From positions 1-64,000 of the forward strand of contig NZ_JAEDXU010000002.1 in the NCBI RefSeq assembly GCF_017830045.1: a stretch of DNA of 64,000 nucleotides, written 5' to 3'. Shown here piece by piece: positions 34,806 to 48,336 of this stretch. The translations under genes were made by a program, and so were the position numbers. This DNA comes from Enterococcus larvae (GTDB lineage: Bacteria; Bacillota; Bacilli; Lactobacillales; Enterococcaceae). The first letter of the stretch is position 1, and the number at the start of each line of letters is the position of its first letter. Below the pieces are notes generated by a model. It saw only the letters and a list, made by a program, of their open reading frames with translations. It had not been told where the DNA came from and made no database searches.

Positions 34806-35002
34806 ACTATCATCTCCTCTCAAAAAAATTTCTAATGAAAGGCAACGAATATAATAACGAAATCCTGAAATAATAATACCATATTCAATGAATTTTAGCA
34901 ATATTTTGCTTAAGGGTAAGAGAAGATGGAAGAAATAACAGAGAATACTTTGTGTTTTCGGTGTTTCATAGTAAAATGAAAGAGAAAAGGGAGGGATTTA
35001 TC

Positions 35003-35461
35003 ATGGAAAAAAACTATCAAAATATTTTAGTTGCAGTAGATGGCTCTACCCAAGCGGATCAGGCGTTTGAAAAAGCGATTGAAATTGCTAAACGAAATCA
35101 GGCGAAGCTTCATATTGTCTATGTCATTGAAGAAATAGGTAATTATTTTGGCGAACTGACAATCTCTGTTACAAATGCAATGGAAGATCTAAGAGTGAAA
35201 GAAGAAGAAAAGATGAAGCAAAGAGTTGAATTTGCTCATGCCGGCGGTTTGGATAATGTTGCTACGTATGTAGTCTATGGTTACCCTAAAACCTTGTTGG
35301 CAAACTTTTCAGAATCTGAAGAGACAATCGATTTAGTAATCATTGGTAAGACAGGCTTGAATGGATTGGAAAGAATCCTGGTTGGATCAACTACTTCATA
35401 TGTTGTGAACCATGCTTCTTGCGATGTACTGGTCATAACGACAAAGGGTGAAGAAAAATAA
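35003..35461 (+). CDS. Universal stress protein UspA family
   Basis: 152 aa from ATG 35003 (GGGAGG upstream). Usp fold: YQNILVAVDGSTQADQAFEKAIEIA at the N-terminus, KLHIVYVIEE, and the ATP-binding-type end VIIGKTGLNGLERILVGSTTSYVVNHASCDVLVI with G-x2-G-x9-G(S/T). Cytoplasmic nucleotide-binding stress protein. Confidence 0.92.
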   Translation: MEKNYQNILVAVDGSTQADQAFEKAIEIAKRNQAKLHIVYVIEEIGNYFGELTISVTNAMEDLRVKEEEKMKQRVEFAHAGGLDNVATYVVYGYPKTLLANFSESEETIDLVIIGKTGLNGLERILVGSTTSYVVNHASCDVLVITTKGEEK

Positions 35462-35478
35462 CAAAGGAATAAGTTAAG

Positions 35479-35520
35479 AATAGCGGGCCGGGGATTCCAT
35501 CGAATACCCTGCCCGCTATT
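35479..35520 (+). terminator. Terminator of usp gene
   Basis: 10-bp perfect GC-rich arms AATAGCGGGC/GCCCGCTATT then TTTTTG. Confidence 0.88.
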
Positions 35521-35726
35521 TTTGCGTTCTTTAGATCTATTATCATAAGGTAAGCGGACTATGTTAGATTGGCGGGATAGCGTGGTAGCGTCAAAAAATT
35601 CAGATGCGCAGCTTATTTCCATCACAATTTTATTTCATTTATATAGGAAAATATTTTTATAGAACAGTAATGTACTCTTTGATAAAATAGACATATTGTT
35701 GATAATTAGAAAACGAGGATAAATAG

Positions 35727-36113
35727 ATGAAAAAGAAAATCGTTATCGGCGTAATGATTATATGCTTATTATTGATTGGTATTGGGGGAAAGCTTAATAT
35801 GGATAGAAAGGACAAACTTGCACAAATAGTTGAGTGGGAAAGAGTTGTTGCTGGACAAATTAAAAATACTTTTGAAAATGTGGAAGAAATAAAATTTTCA
35901 GAAAAATTTGTTCTAAAACCATCTGCGGGTTTTCATTCTATGGGAGTGAAAATCAAAATTCTTGAAACAGATTATGAGATGACTGTAAAACTTCCTCCAG
36001 TGGAACAAGAAGAAAGGTTATCTAGCTATGCGTATACGGAAGGTATGGAAAAAGGAATTACAGAAGGTACTACGAAAGTAATTTATACAGACGGCAGCGA
36101 GGAGGACATTTGA
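35727..36113 (+). CDS. Membrane-anchored hypothetical protein, possible immunity protein
   Basis: 128 aa: N-terminal TM (about 4-20, IVIGVMIICLLLIGIGG), then an extracellular domain. C13 is present but without a proper lipobox, so a lipoprotein is doubtful. Its stop is immediately followed by the TTG start of the lipase-like gene (no gap). Being first in a candidate type VII toxin module, membrane-bound and outward-facing, it could protect against the lipase. That role is inferred from position only. Confidence 0.65.
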   Translation: MKKKIVIGVMIICLLLIGIGGKLNMDRKDKLAQIVEWERVVAGQIKNTFENVEEIKFSEKFVLKPSAGFHSMGVKIKILETDYEMTVKLPPVEQEERLSSYAYTEGMEKGITEGTTKVIYTDGSEEDI

Positions 36114-37340
36114 TTGTATACAGATAGAGAACTCAACGAGCTAAATCAGGAAGTTTATTTTGTAGATCCTGATTTTGATGAAAAGATAACATATAAAGCT
36201 AAACCTACTTCAGAACTTTCAGGTAATGAAAAAAATGTAGTAATAATCAACGACAAAAAATTCCAAATCGTTGGCTCGGCAAATATTGACAACAATGGTT
36301 ATCAGGGCTTTGCAGTTGCTCCAATTACAGTTGACTATCCACAAGGAGATCCTAATAATGTGGCGATTATCTCAGCCGGAACTGTTCGCCCGGCAATATT
36401 AGGTGGAGAAGGTTCAGACGGTTTTACCGACTTCATTGCAGCAGCCGGCGTATTCGATACTAAAAACGGCGGTTCCCCTCAAACAAAGCAAGCTGAGGAT
36501 TTCGTTGATTATATGATAAATGTAAAAGGCTATACTGTGACGCACTTGAGCGGCTATAGTCAGAGCGCGTATATGTTGAAAATCGGTGCGCAGTTCGGAA
36601 TCCCAACAACAGTTTTTAATGGTTGGTTTCTATATGATTCTCTGACGGATGACGAAAAGAAATTTATGAAAGACAATCCTGAGCTATTCAGAAATTATCG
36701 GAAATATAAAGATATTAGAGTCAAGCTTATTGATGGAAATGACATGGAAAAAATTGGTGAGGATTTTGGTACGATTTTTTGGGTTGAGGGAGATACACAT
36801 GAAATCAATGATTGGTTTTTTGACAAAGACGGGAATGTCCTGTTTAAAGATTCAAAAAGCTCTGTGGTAAAAATGTCACAGATTGCACGTCAGGCCTCTC
36901 TTGATAAGTGGAGGCTCTTTCAATTGAAGAAGAAATTCAGTACTAGTGGAGGCGGACTTTCTGCAAATGAGCAGATTTATTTGGATGACAGTGAAGCACT
37001 GCTTGTTGTTGAAGCAGCATCAAGAATGAGTAAAACAATTTTGGAATCAGTTAAAGAAAAATACCAAAAGGCCATTATTGAAGCAGAGCAGCTTTGGCAA
37101 AAGACCGAACAGACAGCATTGAATGTGGGATCGACACTAAGCAATTCAGAAGCAATCGAAGCACTGGAGTCTGGTGGTGCGACAAAACAAGCACTCACAA
37201 CTGAACCAATTTCCTATTATCAGGAGAAAATTTCTCAATTGAATGCGCAAAATACAGCTTATGATTCGTTGGCTTCAGACATAAAGGCGAGTATTGCGAA
37301 ATTGGTTTCCAGTGATTTGGAACTGGCGGGACAGCTTTGA
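36114..37340 (+). CDS. Lipase-like alpha/beta hydrolase with C-terminal helical LXG-like domain (TslA-like)
   Basis: 408 aa, TTG start with GAGGAGG 8 nt upstream. Residues ~40-245 look like an alpha/beta hydrolase: nucleophile elbow G147-Y-S149-Q-S in THLSGYSQSAYMLKIG, possible acid D208 or D210 (VKLIDGNDMEKIG) and histidine H229 (FWVEGDTHEINDW). Residues ~255-408 are long helices. No signal peptide. An N-terminal enzyme plus C-terminal helical domain, followed by two small helical proteins, is the layout of the reverse-arranged T7SS lipase toxin TslA of S. aureus. Sequence homology to TslA was not tested. Confidence 0.7.
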   Translation: MYTDRELNELNQEVYFVDPDFDEKITYKAKPTSELSGNEKNVVIINDKKFQIVGSANIDNNGYQGFAVAPITVDYPQGDPNNVAIISAGTVRPAILGGEGSDGFTDFIAAAGVFDTKNGGSPQTKQAEDFVDYMINVKGYTVTHLSGYSQSAYMLKIGAQFGIPTTVFNGWFLYDSLTDDEKKFMKDNPELFRNYRKYKDIRVKLIDGNDMEKIGEDFGTIFWVEGDTHEINDWFFDKDGNVLFKDSKSSVVKMSQIARQASLDKWRLFQLKKKFSTSGGGLSANEQIYLDDSEALLVVEAASRMSKTILESVKEKYQKAIIEAEQLWQKTEQTALNVGSTLSNSEAIEALESGGATKQALTTEPISYYQEKISQLNAQNTAYDSLASDIKASIAKLVSSDLELAGQL

Positions 37341-37371
37341 GGGTGAAAAAGCATAAAGAGGGGGACTGTTG

Positions 37372-37719
37372 TTGAGTCAAAAACTTGAGCAATTAGAGGG
37401 AAATTATTTAAAAGAAAAAGAACAGGTTGAGAGAAAAATAGAGGACATCCGTTTTGCGAAAAACAAAGGTGTACAGATATTAGAAGATATCATGGAATCT
37501 AGTAAATACTACATAAAAACCATCACTGACGACCGGACCGAGCTGTATGAGGGGCAGCGAGCGCTGAATGAGTTAGGAGACGATTTTCAGGAATCTTGTC
37601 AATGTGCAGTCAGAAAGTATGATAGCGAATTGGAAGATATGGAACGGATTTATCGCCGCAGCTATCAGAAATTATCTGATCAAGCTGAAAAGGTGGGAGG
37701 GGAGCTTTGCGATGATTGA
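37372..37719 (+). CDS. Small helical DUF3958-like protein, candidate T7SS partner
   Basis: 115 aa from TTG 37372 (GAGGGGG 7 nt upstream; a TTG at 37369 is the alternative). Entirely helical and charged, DRTELYEGQRALNELGDDF in the middle, with a Tyr-rich second half. Size, composition and location next to a toxin-like gene match DUF3958 or Lap-type targeting partners of LXG proteins. Overlaps the next gene by 8 bp. Confidence 0.6.
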   Translation: MSQKLEQLEGNYLKEKEQVERKIEDIRFAKNKGVQILEDIMESSKYYIKTITDDRTELYEGQRALNELGDDFQESCQCAVRKYDSELEDMERIYRRSYQKLSDQAEKVGGELCDD

Positions 37720-37969
37720 TGATTTGCTGAATGAGTTGCGCAAGAATGGTGAGAAATTGATGATTCGTATATCAGTAGCTAGCTCTGCTTGTCGGGAAGA
37801 ACAAGCAAGTCGTAAAGCTATAGATGAATCATCAAGAGAAGAACTGAAGGTTTTGAAGACAAGTATTCAGGGAACGGCGGAAACATTAGGCAGTTCCATC
37901 AAGGGGCAATTTGGAAAAGGAACACAAGAGGCTCTAAAGAATCAGAGTGAATCAATCGAAGGTTTTTAG
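37712..37969 (+). CDS. Small helical protein, candidate T7SS effector partner
   Basis: 85 aa from ATG 37712, with GGGAGGGGAG 8 nt upstream; a longer in-frame reading into the previous gene is unlikely. Helical, with the Ser/Gly-rich region TAETLGSSIKGQFGKGTQ near the C-terminus. Resembles WXG100-like/SACOL2603-type (TIGR04197) small T7SS proteins in size; no WXG motif is present. Last gene of the four-gene module. Confidence 0.55.
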   Translation: MIDDLLNELRKNGEKLMIRISVASSACREEQASRKAIDESSREELKVLKTSIQGTAETLGSSIKGQFGKGTQEALKNQSESIEGF

Positions 37970-38356
37970 CTCAAGCCGTAGGTCATTTTCAACATATAAA
38001 TTCTATTGAATAAATGTCAGCTCACTCCATTTTTTTATTTTCAGTCTTGTATCTAGTTTTTCTGTATTTATAAATCTTATATGCTCGTTTCTCCATACAA
38101 ATATGGCGGCAGCATCTGCAAGATGGGGATGATAGTAGGATGCATAAAGCAATTGTTCATTATGAACGTTGTCTAAGTAGAGAATTGCTATTATTCAACT
38201 ATTTATTTGCAGGTTAATACATGAAGAAGTAGTGATTCAAATGATAGCTGGGATTCTTTTTATTCAGCATAAAAAATTACTTTATTGAACAGAAAATGTA
38301 AAGACGGTAGTTGTTGGATTGTTTATAATGAAAGAAAAAGGAAAGTAGGAGAAACA
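37970..38356. other. Gene-free spacer after the lipase module
   Basis: About 385 bp, AT-rich, no ORF with an RBS and no strong hairpin. Possible degraded DNA at the module boundary. Confidence 0.4.
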
Positions 38357-38818
38357 ATGGAACATTTAGTATATACAGATGCGAAATCAAAGGTATTTGA
38401 TAAAATTATGGCAGGTGAGAAGACTTTGATTGTTAGAGGAGCTGCAGGAAGAAAGCTGCCTCATAGTCGAGTTTTTGCAGGAGAGCAGTTGTATTTTATT
38501 GAAAATGACGGCTCGGGTGAAATCAAGGGGACGGCTGTCGTTAAGGACGTTTTTAACTCTGAAAAAATGACAGCAGAGGAATCAACAGAAATTTTGGAAG
38601 GGAAGCAAGATCAACTGCAATTATCAGCAGCACAGAAAAAACGCTGGTATGGGAAAAAAATTCTTTGTCTAATTGAAATCGAAGCGCCCGAAACAATTGA
38701 GCCGATGGATTTAGACAGACAAAAAAATATGGATGACTGGTTGATTGTTGAAAATATAGCTGATATAACAACACAAGGACATGCTGAGGAGTATAAAAAT
38801 ATTCGATTAAATAAATAA
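38357..38818 (+). CDS. ASCH/PUA-like domain protein
   Basis: 153 aa from ATG 38357 (AGGAG upstream). The pattern FDKIMAGEKTLIVRGAAGRKLPHSRVFAGEQLYFIENDGSGEIKGTAVVKDVF resembles ASCH domains: a short helix with a G-E-K-T turn, then strands with a GxG loop, as seen in small RNA-binding PUA-like proteins. Function unknown; distant match, stated from pattern only. Confidence 0.6.
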   Translation: MEHLVYTDAKSKVFDKIMAGEKTLIVRGAAGRKLPHSRVFAGEQLYFIENDGSGEIKGTAVVKDVFNSEKMTAEESTEILEGKQDQLQLSAAQKKRWYGKKILCLIEIEAPETIEPMDLDRQKNMDDWLIVENIADITTQGHAEEYKNIRLNK

Positions 38819-39081
38819 AAAATAAGCCTGTGGGAATTCGATACGTCAATATGTATTTGAATTTTTACGGGCTTTTTGCTAAAATAACGTTATGTGAATT
38901 AAGAAATCAATGGTTGGGCGGAAGCTTCAAGGATCATGTTCTTCAAGGGGTGAGAAGAACTGTTTTTTGAGTTCGGTCTTTTTTTCTTATTTCATGGAAG
39001 AGGAAAAAGGCGCTATACTGCGCATTCTCTTGTATATGATTACGAAAACAAATAAAGCAATATTTTGTTGGAGGTGAAATA

Positions 39082-39408
39082 ATGGTTTTAGACGCTTTAG
39101 AGCAAATTCGTCAGGCTGAAGATCAAGTGCAGCAAATGAAAAAAGATGTACAGCAGGAGATGGCTGATTTTGAAACAAAGAAAAATCAGGAAATTTTACA
39201 ATTGCAAAAGAGCAGTCAGGAAAAAGTAAAGAAACTGCTTCAGGAAACTGAACATTTCCAGCAGGAAAAACTGAAAACAGAAAAAGATATCTTATTGAAA
39301 GATGCGGAAGAGCAAAAGAAATCCTTCCAATCAAAATATGATGGAAACAAGAACCAAATGATTGAGTATATCGTAGAAAGGGTGAATGAACTTTATGGCA
39401 GTCAATAA
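39082..39408 (+). CDS. ntpF: V-type ATPase subunit NtpF (peripheral stalk G/H)
   Basis: 108 aa, one long coiled coil (ALEQIRQAEDQVQQMKKDVQQ...) like the peripheral stalk subunit that pairs with NtpE. First gene of ntpFIKECGABD, the order of E. hirae. Its 3' end overlaps ntpI. Confidence 0.9.
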   Translation: MVLDALEQIRQAEDQVQQMKKDVQQEMADFETKKNQEILQLQKSSQEKVKKLLQETEHFQQEKLKTEKDILLKDAEEQKKSFQSKYDGNKNQMIEYIVERVNELYGSQ

Positions 39409-41395
39409 GATGGAAAAGGTAACACTGATCGCGGCTGCTGAAAAGGAAGAAGCGATTCTTCAGTCGATACAGGGACTGCAGACAGTTGAAATCAAAGACT
39501 TCTATCACTCAAGTGTAGATCAATCATATCTCGACAGCTATTTTTCTTCTAATCAGCTGATGGGGAAAGCTTTTGATAAAAAATATTATGAAGAACTGCT
39601 CTTACGGATTCAAGATGCGTTGATGTTCATGGCTCATTTTGCGAGTAAGGAAGGAAAGAAAAGCGGGATCAAGCGTCAGGTTCAAACCTTGGATTTTTTG
39701 GAATCCTCTTTTAAACGTGAACAAGTTGTCGATTACTTAAATGAAATCGAGAGTTTGAAAAAGCGTTTGAATGATGTAGAAAGCCAAAGAAAAAAGCTTT
39801 TGGCTGATGAGGATTGGCTGGCAAGGTGGCAGTCGTTGGATGTTGTTCCTCAAGAGGTCATGCTTAACGATGCCTCTCTGATATCAGGCTCATTGAATAC
39901 TGCAAACAATCAGGAATTTCTGGATGAACTAAAGGAGCTGCCGTTTGTATATGCAGAAGAAATCTATCAAAGTACCAATCACGTGTACTATAGTCTGATT
40001 TTTCTGAAGAAGAATGAAGAATCAATAAATGGGTTATTGAATAAATTCAGCTTTGATAAGATGAATTATCCGTATGATGTTCTTCCAAGCGAGGCTTATG
40101 AGCAGACGAAAAAAGAACTGACTTCTTTAGTTGAGGAAGAGAAGCAGATCAAAAAAGCATTAGCGGCTTATCGTGAACATCAGGAAGAGCTCTATTTTGC
40201 TGAGGAAATGGTTTACGCACTCATCCACCGTGAAGAGGCGAAGAATCATTTATTGAATACAAACTATTTTTCCTTGATACAAGGATGGATTCCGGAAGAT
40301 GAGAAACAAAATTTTCAGGAAACACTTTATGGAGTCGTTCCTAAATCGGAGCTTTACATGGTCTTTGAACAGCCGACTTCAGAAGAAATACAGAAGGATA
40401 TCCCAGTTAAGTTGAAAAACAACAAGCTAGTTGCACCGTTTGAAATGTTAACGGAAATGTATAGCTTGCCCAAATACGATGAGATCGATCCAACACCTGT
40501 CATGACGCCATTCTATATGGTATTTTTCGGAATGATGGTGGCGGATTTGGGCTATGGGCTTTTGATGCTTATCGGCACACTGGTTGCTAGAAAACTGATG
40601 GTATTGCCAAGAGGAATGAAACGCTTTGTTGATTTCTTTTTCATATTGTCGTTTCCGACGATCATCTGGGGCTTCATCTATGGGTCCTTTTTCGGAGCAT
40701 CATTCCCGGAACAATTGTTGGGGATCAACTTACCGTTTCCGATTTTATCGACTACAGAAGACGTAAATACGATTTTGCTTCTTTCCGTGGCCTTCGGTTT
40801 TATTCAGTTGATGACTGGACTTATGGTCAATGGTATCGAATTGACAAAAAGGAAACAGTATCTGGAAAGTATCGGCAGCAGTTTTGCATGGCAAGGATTG
40901 CTAGTTGGGATTCTGGTTGCTGTACTAGGTACGATTGTGTTGAAGAATAATGGTTTCCTTATGACAGGTGCAGTGATTGCTGTGATTTCAGCATTATCGA
41001 TTGTAGCTGTACCGGTGATCCAATCAAAATCTAAGGCAAAAGGCATTGCTAAAGGTTTATATGAGTTGTACAACTTAACAGGGTATATCGGCGACTTAGT
41101 CAGCTATACTCGTTTGATGGCATTGGGGATCTCCGGCGGGAGTATCGCCGCAGCCTTCAACATGCTTGTTGAATTCATGCCGCCTGCTGCTCGATTTACA
41201 GTAGGAATCATTCTGATCATTGCTTTGCATGCCTTGAATCTATTCTTGAGCTTGCTGAGTGCCTATGTACATGGCGCTCGTTTACAGTATGTAGAGTTCT
41301 TTGGAAAGTTCTATGACGGCGGTGGACGTGCGTTCCAGCCGTTGAAAACAGAAGAGAAATATTTGAATATTGAAAAGACGAAAATAAAGAAATAA
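39395..41395 (+). CDS. ntpI: V-type ATPase subunit NtpI (a subunit)
   Basis: 666 aa from ATG 39395 (MAVNKMEKVTLI); an ATG at 39386 is the alternative start. The N-terminal half is a soluble coiled-coil arm; the C-terminal half (from ~365) has about eight TM helices with MVADLGYGLLMLIG, the GFIYGSFFG loop, and SYTRLMALGISGGSIAAAFN carrying the essential arginine of the ion half-channel. It forms the membrane stator against the NtpK ring. Confidence 0.95.
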   Translation: MAVNKMEKVTLIAAAEKEEAILQSIQGLQTVEIKDFYHSSVDQSYLDSYFSSNQLMGKAFDKKYYEELLLRIQDALMFMAHFASKEGKKSGIKRQVQTLDFLESSFKREQVVDYLNEIESLKKRLNDVESQRKKLLADEDWLARWQSLDVVPQEVMLNDASLISGSLNTANNQEFLDELKELPFVYAEEIYQSTNHVYYSLIFLKKNEESINGLLNKFSFDKMNYPYDVLPSEAYEQTKKELTSLVEEEKQIKKALAAYREHQEELYFAEEMVYALIHREEAKNHLLNTNYFSLIQGWIPEDEKQNFQETLYGVVPKSELYMVFEQPTSEEIQKDIPVKLKNNKLVAPFEMLTEMYSLPKYDEIDPTPVMTPFYMVFFGMMVADLGYGLLMLIGTLVARKLMVLPRGMKRFVDFFFILSFPTIIWGFIYGSFFGASFPEQLLGINLPFPILSTTEDVNTILLLSVAFGFIQLMTGLMVNGIELTKRKQYLESIGSSFAWQGLLVGILVAVLGTIVLKNNGFLMTGAVIAVISALSIVAVPVIQSKSKAKGIAKGLYELYNLTGYIGDLVSYTRLMALGISGGSIAAAFNMLVEFMPPAARFTVGIILIIALHALNLFLSLLSAYVHGARLQYVEFFGKFYDGGGRAFQPLKTEEKYLNIEKTKIKK

Positions 41396-41417
41396 GTGAA
41401 TAAGTGGAGGAATATAA

Positions 41418-41894
<477 letters not shown>

Positions 41895-41931
41895 GAGGTA
41901 AAAAATAATTACTTCAAGTAGGAGGAAAAAC

Positions 41932-42513
41932 ATGGATGCAATCGAAAAAATCGTTGAGCAGATCCTTGAAAAAGGAAAAGACGAGATAGCAACCTATAAA
42001 AGTGCTGAAAAAGAGCGCATCGAAAAGAATTTTGATGAACAGGTTGCTGCAATAGAAATTCAAGAAAAACATCAAATAGATAAAAATACTGAATTAGCAA
42101 AAAAAGCATTTAAGCAAAAGCAAAACCGCCAACAGCTAGATGTCAGACAAGAAACTTTGAACAGAAAACAGGAGTTGCTGACTCAGCTGTTCAAAGAAAC
42201 TGTTGAAAAAATGAACGAGTGGGATACAGCAACATTTCAGGAATTTGCTGCAAATGTGTTGTCCAAATTACCGTTGACTGGCGATGTTCAGTTAAAGATC
42301 GGCGAATATTCACAGGAGAAAGTCAGCCAAGAATGGCTGAAGCAGTTCAATACAGATACATTGAGCTTTCAGTTATCTGATGCAGTTGTTTCAAAGGAAA
42401 GCGGCTTTGTCATTGTGAAAGACGGTATTGAATATAATTTCTTGTTTTCAACATTAGTTCAGGAAATTCAAAAGGCGGAAAGCTTTAAAATTGCAGAAAT
42501 GCTATTCAGATAG
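41932..42513 (+). CDS. ntpE: V-type ATPase subunit NtpE
   Basis: 193-aa peripheral stalk subunit: long N-terminal coiled coil (about 1-100, EKGKDEIATYKSAEKERIEKNF...) and a globular C-terminus (DAVVSKESGFVIVKDGIEYNFLF...). AGGAGG precedes the ATG. Confidence 0.93.
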   Translation: MDAIEKIVEQILEKGKDEIATYKSAEKERIEKNFDEQVAAIEIQEKHQIDKNTELAKKAFKQKQNRQQLDVRQETLNRKQELLTQLFKETVEKMNEWDTATFQEFAANVLSKLPLTGDVQLKIGEYSQEKVSQEWLKQFNTDTLSFQLSDAVVSKESGFVIVKDGIEYNFLFSTLVQEIQKAESFKIAEMLFR

Positions 42514-42524
42514 GAGCAGGTGGA

Positions 42525-43526
42525 ATGAAAGAAACTGCATATAACCAGATCAATCCTCTGATTCGAATCAAAGAAACTGAGCTTTTGAGTCCTGCCCAAT
42601 ATGAACAGCTTTTGAATGCAGAAACAATCAACGAGCTGCGTGATATTTTAAAAAATACTGTATACGGTGAGTACTTGCGGGAAGATTTCGAAGATAATTT
42701 CGAGTATATCTATTCTAAGGAACAGGGAAAACTATTCGAGTGGTTTTACCAAATGGCCCCCGAGCCGGAAATAATCTCGATCTATACTTCCCGATTTACC
42801 TTTCATAATTTGAAAGTACTGACAAAAGCCGAAGTTACAGGTCAGGATTTAGATCATCTCTTTGTCGAGGACGGCCATTATTCTCTGGCAACAGTGAAAA
42901 GTGCTGTTCATACGCGAATGTCCAGTGAGCTGCCGGAAGTTTATTTGGAAGCAATCAGAGAAGTCCATCACTATCTTGAGGAATCAACTGTTTTGCAGGC
43001 AATCGATATTATCTATGATCGTTCGTTTCTGACATATCAACGCCAGTTGGCTGAACAGCTGGGGTATGAGGATGTTATCAAGGAAATCACGTCGTTCATT
43101 GATTTGACAAATATTTCTACAACTGCAAGAGGTGTCGTGCAAGGACAGACGGAAACATTTCTTTCTACTGTTCTTTCCAGCTCGGGCAGTATACCAAAAG
43201 CTGAGTTTCTACCATACGCCGGGCAGACCTTGGAGACATTCACATCCTTTGCTGTTTCAACGAAGTATGGAGAAATTTTGAATTCGTTAGTTGATTCAGA
43301 AACACATGAGTTGGATTTAGTGGCTTTTGAAAGAATCAAGGATGATTATTTAACGAATATATTCAATAAATCAAATGTTGTTGCATTTGGCCCATTGCCG
43401 CTGCTTTCCTATCTCAATGCAAAGGAAGTCGAATGGAAAAATCTGCGTATGCTTGTTGTAGGAAAGAAGAATCATTTTCCTGTGGAGCAGCTGAAGGAAA
43501 GGATGCGTTCAGTCAATGGCTCATAA
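42525..43526 (+). CDS. ntpC: V-type ATPase subunit NtpC
   Basis: 333 aa, helical d-type subunit that links the central rotor to the K ring. Conserved [26 protein letters not shown] start and C-terminal [26 protein letters not shown]. Overlaps ntpG by 11 bp. Confidence 0.94.
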   Translation: MKETAYNQINPLIRIKETELLSPAQYEQLLNAETINELRDILKNTVYGEYLREDFEDNFEYIYSKEQGKLFEWFYQMAPEPEIISIYTSRFTFHNLKVLTKAEVTGQDLDHLFVEDGHYSLATVKSAVHTRMSSELPEVYLEAIREVHHYLEESTVLQAIDIIYDRSFLTYQRQLAEQLGYEDVIKEITSFIDLTNISTTARGVVQGQTETFLSTVLSSSGSIPKAEFLPYAGQTLETFTSFAVSTKYGEILNSLVDSETHELDLVAFERIKDDYLTNIFNKSNVVAFGPLPLLSYLNAKEVEWKNLRMLVVGKKNHFPVEQLKERMRSVNGS

Positions 43527-43827
43527 AATTGGAGTAATTGGAGATAAATATTCTGTTATGCCATTCAAGCTTTTCGGCTTTGATGTACGTTACGGCATGT
43601 CAGCCCGTCAAATCAGAGATAGCATTGAGCAAATGGCGGAAGAAGACTATGGCGTGATTTTCATCACTGAGCAGGCTTCAGAGCAGGTCACTGAAACAAT
43701 CGATCGATATAAAAGCAAAATGAAGCCCGCTATTATTTTGATCCCTAGCCATGACGGAACAAATGGTATCGGCAAACAAGCAGTTCAAGAGAACGTTGAA
43801 AAAGCGATTGGGCAGAATATACTGTAA
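43516..43827 (+). CDS. ntpG: V-type ATPase subunit NtpG (F subunit)
   Basis: 103 aa, Rossmann-like F subunit of the central shaft: [24 protein letters not shown] and [13 protein letters not shown]...[11 protein letters not shown] are characteristic. The C-terminal helix with [15 protein letters not shown] completes it. A 164-bp gap then leads to ntpA. Confidence 0.93.
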   Translation: MAHKIGVIGDKYSVMPFKLFGFDVRYGMSARQIRDSIEQMAEEDYGVIFITEQASEQVTETIDRYKSKMKPAIILIPSHDGTNGIGKQAVQENVEKAIGQNIL

Positions 43828-43991
43828 TGATATGAATGCGTTGAATAGACGATATAGAAAATAGAAAATCGAGTGCTTAGCACTATTTTAATGGAGCACA
43901 CCATCCAGAGCTTGTCGGAACAGTTTGAAATAGGACTGTTGGAGTTTCTGTGAATGCATCGATTTTAACTCTCGGAACAGGAGGAAAGTTA

Positions 43992-47142
<3,151 letters not shown>

Positions 47143-47147
47143 TCACG

Positions 47148-47777
47148 ATGGCTAGATTGAATGTGAATCCGACCCGTATGGAGCTTACTCGTCTGAAAAA
47201 GCAGCTGGGAACTGCCAGCAGAGGGCATAAGCTTTTGAAGGACAAGCAGGACGAACTGATCCGTCAATTCATTCTGCTGGTGAGAAAAAATAATCAGCTT
47301 CGAATCGAAGTTGAAGAAGAGCTGACTGGTGCATTGTCAAGCTTTGTTCTGGCAAGCAGCACCTTGAATGAGGCGTTCATTGAAGAGTTAGTATCTATTC
47401 CAGCTAGTGAAGTAGCGGTTGATGTTATTGAGAAAAATGTAATGAGCGTAGCAGTTCCCATCATGAATTTTCATTATGATGAAGAGATCGTTGAATCACC
47501 TTTAAACTATGGATATCTGAATTCTAATGCAGAGCTAGACGTCTCCTTCGATAAAATTTCATCGATTTTGCCTAAGCTGTTAGAACTGGCTGAGGTGGAA
47601 AAGACCTGTCAATTGATGGCGGAAGAAATCGAGAAAACGAGACGTCGTGTGAACGCACTGGAATATATGACGATCCCACAATTAGAAGAAACGATTTATT
47701 ATATCAAAATGAAGCTTGAAGAGAATGAACGGGGCGAAATCACTCGTTTGATCAAAATCAAGGATATGGGTTCTTAA
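47148..47777 (+). CDS. ntpD: V-type ATPase central-shaft subunit NtpD
   Basis: 209 aa from ATG 47148 (GGGAG upstream). Long antiparallel coiled coil: N-terminal [39 protein letters not shown] and C-terminal [43 protein letters not shown]. Rotor axle with NtpG. The homologues of E. hirae ntpH and ntpJ (K+ transporter) do not follow. Confidence 0.95.
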   Translation: MARLNVNPTRMELTRLKKQLGTASRGHKLLKDKQDELIRQFILLVRKNNQLRIEVEEELTGALSSFVLASSTLNEAFIEELVSIPASEVAVDVIEKNVMSVAVPIMNFHYDEEIVESPLNYGYLNSNAELDVSFDKISSILPKLLELAEVEKTCQLMAEEIEKTRRRVNALEYMTIPQLEETIYYIKMKLEENERGEITRLIKIKDMGS

Positions 47778-47874
47778 AATTCAGTAACTTCATACTCAAG
47801 TAGTTGAAAATCGTACAACATGAGTACAGAGGATTCAAGCCTTTGTCTAACTGGATGGATAGTATCATTGGTAA

Positions 47875-47910
47875 GCGCTGGGGAAGGAATAAAATCCTTT
47901 CTCAGTGTTT
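47875..47910 (+). terminator. Terminator of the ntp operon
   Basis: GCGCTGGGGAAGGA pairs with TCCTTTCTCAGTG (several G-U) followed by TTTTTTCT, about 100 bp after ntpD. Confidence 0.7.
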
Positions 47911-48336
47911 TTTCTATTTGCTCCAGAAGCGATCATACCTGATGGGAAGATAGGATGCATAATAAAATTGGGCTTATGAAATCCTTTCTATCAGTCTTAT
48001 AAATAAGAGCTTGATAACGTCTCAGTCCATTTTAGTTTCTGCATCATCTTCCTTTTATTAATTGGAAAAATCTCTTCAGAGCGTTATTTAACGACGATTT
48101 TCACTGTTTTTAAGATTCTCCAATTTTACTTAATAATCTTTAAAGAAGAACGTGGATATTTTCATTATTGATTTGTTTGAGCTATGATTATATATAGATC
48201 CTGTAAAAGAAATGGATATTGCAGTTATTTCTTTTTGGTTATACTGCAGGGAAAAAATCACTTTTGGTGTAATGAAGGCTATAATAGGGTTTATAGACCT
48301 TAAAGTGAAAATATGTAAAAAAGGTGGATACTACAA
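47911..48336. other. Spacer with promoter of the DUF1002 gene
   Basis: Gene-free. A TATAAT near 48281-48286 is the likely -10 for the downstream gene; the -35 is weak. AAAAAGGTGG near 48319-48327 is its RBS. Otherwise nothing recognisable. Confidence 0.5.
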
